6,637 nt of DNA from Scatosoma sp045656625 (GTDB lineage Bacteria; Bacillota; Clostridia; Christensenellales; Borkfalkiaceae). This document shows, piece by piece, positions 6,401-6,637 of the stretch. A program made the position numbers and the translations under genes. Within the stretch, counting starts at the first letter, position 1. Every line of letters begins with the position of its first letter. The DNA lies in the NCBI GenBank assembly GCA_045656625.1, contig JAZORL010000088.1, positions 1-6,637 on the forward strand. Direction: 5' to 3'. The notes beneath the pieces are model-generated. The model ran no database searches. It saw only the letters and a list, made by a program, of their open reading frames with translations, and was not told the origin of the DNA.

Positions 6401-6637
6401 ACAACGGCGGCTACGTACATCAATCCTACTTGGCGTTCGACGGCAATTATGCGTTGAACGATTACGTGGCGTTTGATTTCACGGGTAAGAACCTGCCCGA
6501 AATTGCCTTCTTTGCGAAGAATTATAACGATTCCATGTATGCGGAAGGTACGTCTAAACAAGGTATCGTCGTTGTCACGGGTATCACGACCTGGGACGGT
6601 CAATTAAGCTCGGGCGTAAACGGCAACGGTACGAAAA
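3463..6637 (+). CDS. Giant modular secreted surface protein (3' end outside window)
   Basis: The frame opens at ATG 3463 and shows no stop through the window end, giving 1058 complete codons. Residues 1-36 are a Sec signal peptide (Lys3, 4, 6; hydrophobic 7-28; likely cleavage after VKA at 34). Residues about 38-215 form an N-terminal domain with the GAGVQLGQDKDGLRF motif, a layout I associate with other clostridial secreted proteins. An InlB-type beta repeat follows (269-326, with DGYEFVEW and TFYAKW). Then come module R1 (339-615, divergent and longer), module R2 (637-855), a second beta repeat (873-938) and module R3 (953 onward, cut by the window edge). Helical linkers such as SIQDIEKEL and SIAAIKAEL join modules to what follows. 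No catalytic motif is evident; a role in adhesion or polysaccharide binding is inferred. It is a paralogue of the gene ending at 1500. Any anchor lies beyond the window. Confidence 0.92.
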   Translation, partial: MTKKMKLTSIFAAVASFFIALILSLCLYVKPVKAASERVFEMQYGAGVQLGQDKDGLRFIAKMDKEYYDQIVTNDSANNVKLYGYIAPVEEFENVSDYEYFINDGKRVGGVLAEEKIYAGEGDDSHYYANIVITGLADKEYQNRAFAAVVFIEDMTSGSPVYTYADLMKNGTSVSDLASEYRTQYQIVNAAFLDASENYETKLLNTYAWFGTEQYPIIIATEAQLAAFESKIAADSEFAAKLADKHVFIKENVGKEAVQGASVNVETGYVVEYRNGNKLLKQQFVANVGDATAPTDPKKDGYEFVEWIEDKGTDAGTVTFYAKWKPHKDGKDLGGMSIYGVTRADGSAIEVSDDVIGQKVILASGDLGDGAYFPGGTKDDPKPTDENNTADQAYLAYVGSYGFGDYFVADFTGKNMPILAFFANNYNGNNNNHSIFYGDGTKNGVVVATGFTWPDGRLFTEGAGQEDLDGDGKGDGPYSTTVWDGYGIAMWGPHMIYNTGNNAAGNTNVLLHASDETVKNVALGRANLESGKKYRIIMGMEPGDDLSNKAIKLVYRLYDLESDEIVEDKAINTYNFFADGWANAGQTRDQFCKGSIVAYGHFGTKTVLDKTYPIYIGKSIQDIEKELKMNPASANQATRIGDTITLGAGSIGDGADYATGQNAGGYVRQSYYALDGNYALNDYVAFDFTGKNLPEIAFFAKNYNDSMYAEGTNKQGIVVVTGITTWDGQLSSGVNGNGTKINYGFPYMIQNTSDGGFCDDALRDSALGRANLVDGTHYRVIMGFTGSGNAITLHWYLYNLDTNTVVEQSSMKTWNFFTGSNPQVGNMTINDLSGSIVLYGKFGATCTIDKMHGVFEDTSIAAIKAELGIDLRTVTFHNYDGTLLEEVQMPDGAIPEYMGETPVKPGDFVYASYTFSGWDQELSAVTGDVTYTAVFTGTERDNITISGGPTHTYGVEQSGGKIVLKASGIGDGANYTLGQNNGGYVHQSYLAFDGNYALNDYVAFDFTGKNLPEIAFFAKNYNDSMYAEGTSKQGIVVVTGITTWDGQLSSGVNGNGTK
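4267..4440 (+). repeat. InlB B-type (Listeria-Bacteroides) repeat, second gene
   Basis: Residues 269-326 begin YVVEYRNGNKLLKQQ, contain APTDPKKDGYEFVEW, and finish TVTFYAKWKP. This is the classical pattern P..P.+.GY.F..W....YAKW of the Listeria-Bacteroides repeat family (Flg_new). It separates the N-terminal domain from the module array and probably works as a spacer. Confidence 0.8.
4477..5307 (+). repeat. Module R1: divergent, longer copy of the repeat unit
   Basis: Residues 339-615 keep the framework landmarks (GDGAYF, FVADFTGKN, AFFANNYN, LGRANLESGKKYRIIMGM, YNFFADGW, KGSIVAYGHFGT) but with much lower identity than the other copies. There are insertions after GGTKDD, in the NGNNNNHS loop, and around 464-510. 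The third insertion contains DLDGDGKGDG (residues 467-476), an exact DxDxDGxxD calcium-loop pattern. Only one cysteine (Cys592) is present. This looks like the oldest copy, not touched by recent homogenisation. Confidence 0.8.
5371..6027 (+). repeat. Module R2: complete repeat unit
   Basis: Residues 637-855 hold a full module with all landmarks and cysteines at 758 (GGFC) and 846 (ATC). The DNA at 5485-5683 matches 6439-6637 with six mismatches, and 5878-5981 matches 1306-1409 of the first gene with one mismatch. Confidence 0.88.
6079..6276 (+). repeat. InlB/Flg_new-like beta repeat between R2 and R3
   Basis: Residues 873-938 start TVTFHNYDGTLLEE, pass through P.YMGETPVKPG, and end with YTFSGWDQELSAVTGDVTY and TAVF. 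This is a clear match to the Y.F.GWd....V..d.tYtA.F pattern. It aligns with 565-777 in the first gene, so the module/beta-repeat alternation is shared by both paralogues. Confidence 0.75.
6319..6637 (+). repeat. Module R3 (partial): repeat unit cut by window end
   Basis: Residues 953-1058 cover the first half of a module, from TYGVEQSGGKIVL to GVNGNGTK. It follows R2 with a period of 954 bases (318 codons), close to the 315-codon period in the first gene. Confidence 0.88.

Noticed and set aside
5101..6603. Several - strand frames with similar products (TVPGRDTRDNDDTL at 5101-5649 and 6073-6603; a related one at 820-1221)
   Set aside because: Their similarity to each other only reflects the + strand module repeats read in antisense, not a separate gene family.
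1..6637. Window ends overlapping as in a circular element or terminal repeat
   Set aside because: Bases 1-162 and 6478-6637 encode the same part of the module but differ at many synonymous positions, so they are separate copies and not one sequence joined end to end.

Overview
The window holds four protein-coding genes, all on the + strand, and no RNA genes. It looks like chromosome of a Gram-positive gut-type Clostridia/Firmicutes bacterium. The evidence is strong AGGAGG ribosome binding sites at short spacing, a lipobox lipoprotein, a Sec signal peptide with lysine-rich N-terminus, Listeria-Bacteroides (InlB B-type) repeats in a giant secreted protein, and moderate GC content. The taxonomic assignment is an inference; no marker gene is present.

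Layout. Positions 1-1500 are the 3' end of a large repetitive secreted protein, open at the left edge. A 129-base gap follows, with a perfect 15-bp hairpin (1550-1583). Positions 1630-3267 encode a lipoprotein whose sequence can be read as a complete (beta/alpha)8 barrel of glycoside-hydrolase type plus a C-terminal beta domain. Positions 3301-3447 encode a 48-residue acidic peptide. Positions 3463-6637 encode a second large repetitive secreted protein, open at the right edge (1058 codons visible). The last three genes are separated by only 33 and 15 bases and are probably co-transcribed.

The two flanking genes are paralogues. Both are built from a module of about 215 residues (core landmarks FDFTGKNLPEIAFFAKNYN, GRANLVDGTHYRVIMGF, WNFFTGSN, GSIVLYGKFG) alternating with short helical linkers and InlB-like beta repeats. 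Five copies are visible, complete or partial. I cannot match the module to a named family; its pattern suggests a secreted beta-sandwich (lectin- or carbohydrate-binding-like). Some copies are almost identical at nucleotide level, within one gene (about 97% over 199 nt) and between genes (103 of 104 nt). That points to recent tandem expansion and gene conversion.

Working hypothesis: a cell-surface locus in which secreted multi-module proteins bind a glycan or host/biofilm surface and the membrane-anchored barrel lipoprotein acts on, or binds, a related substrate. The small peptide has no assigned role. The window starts and ends inside the same module family, so the repeat number and the outer ends of both large genes are unknown.
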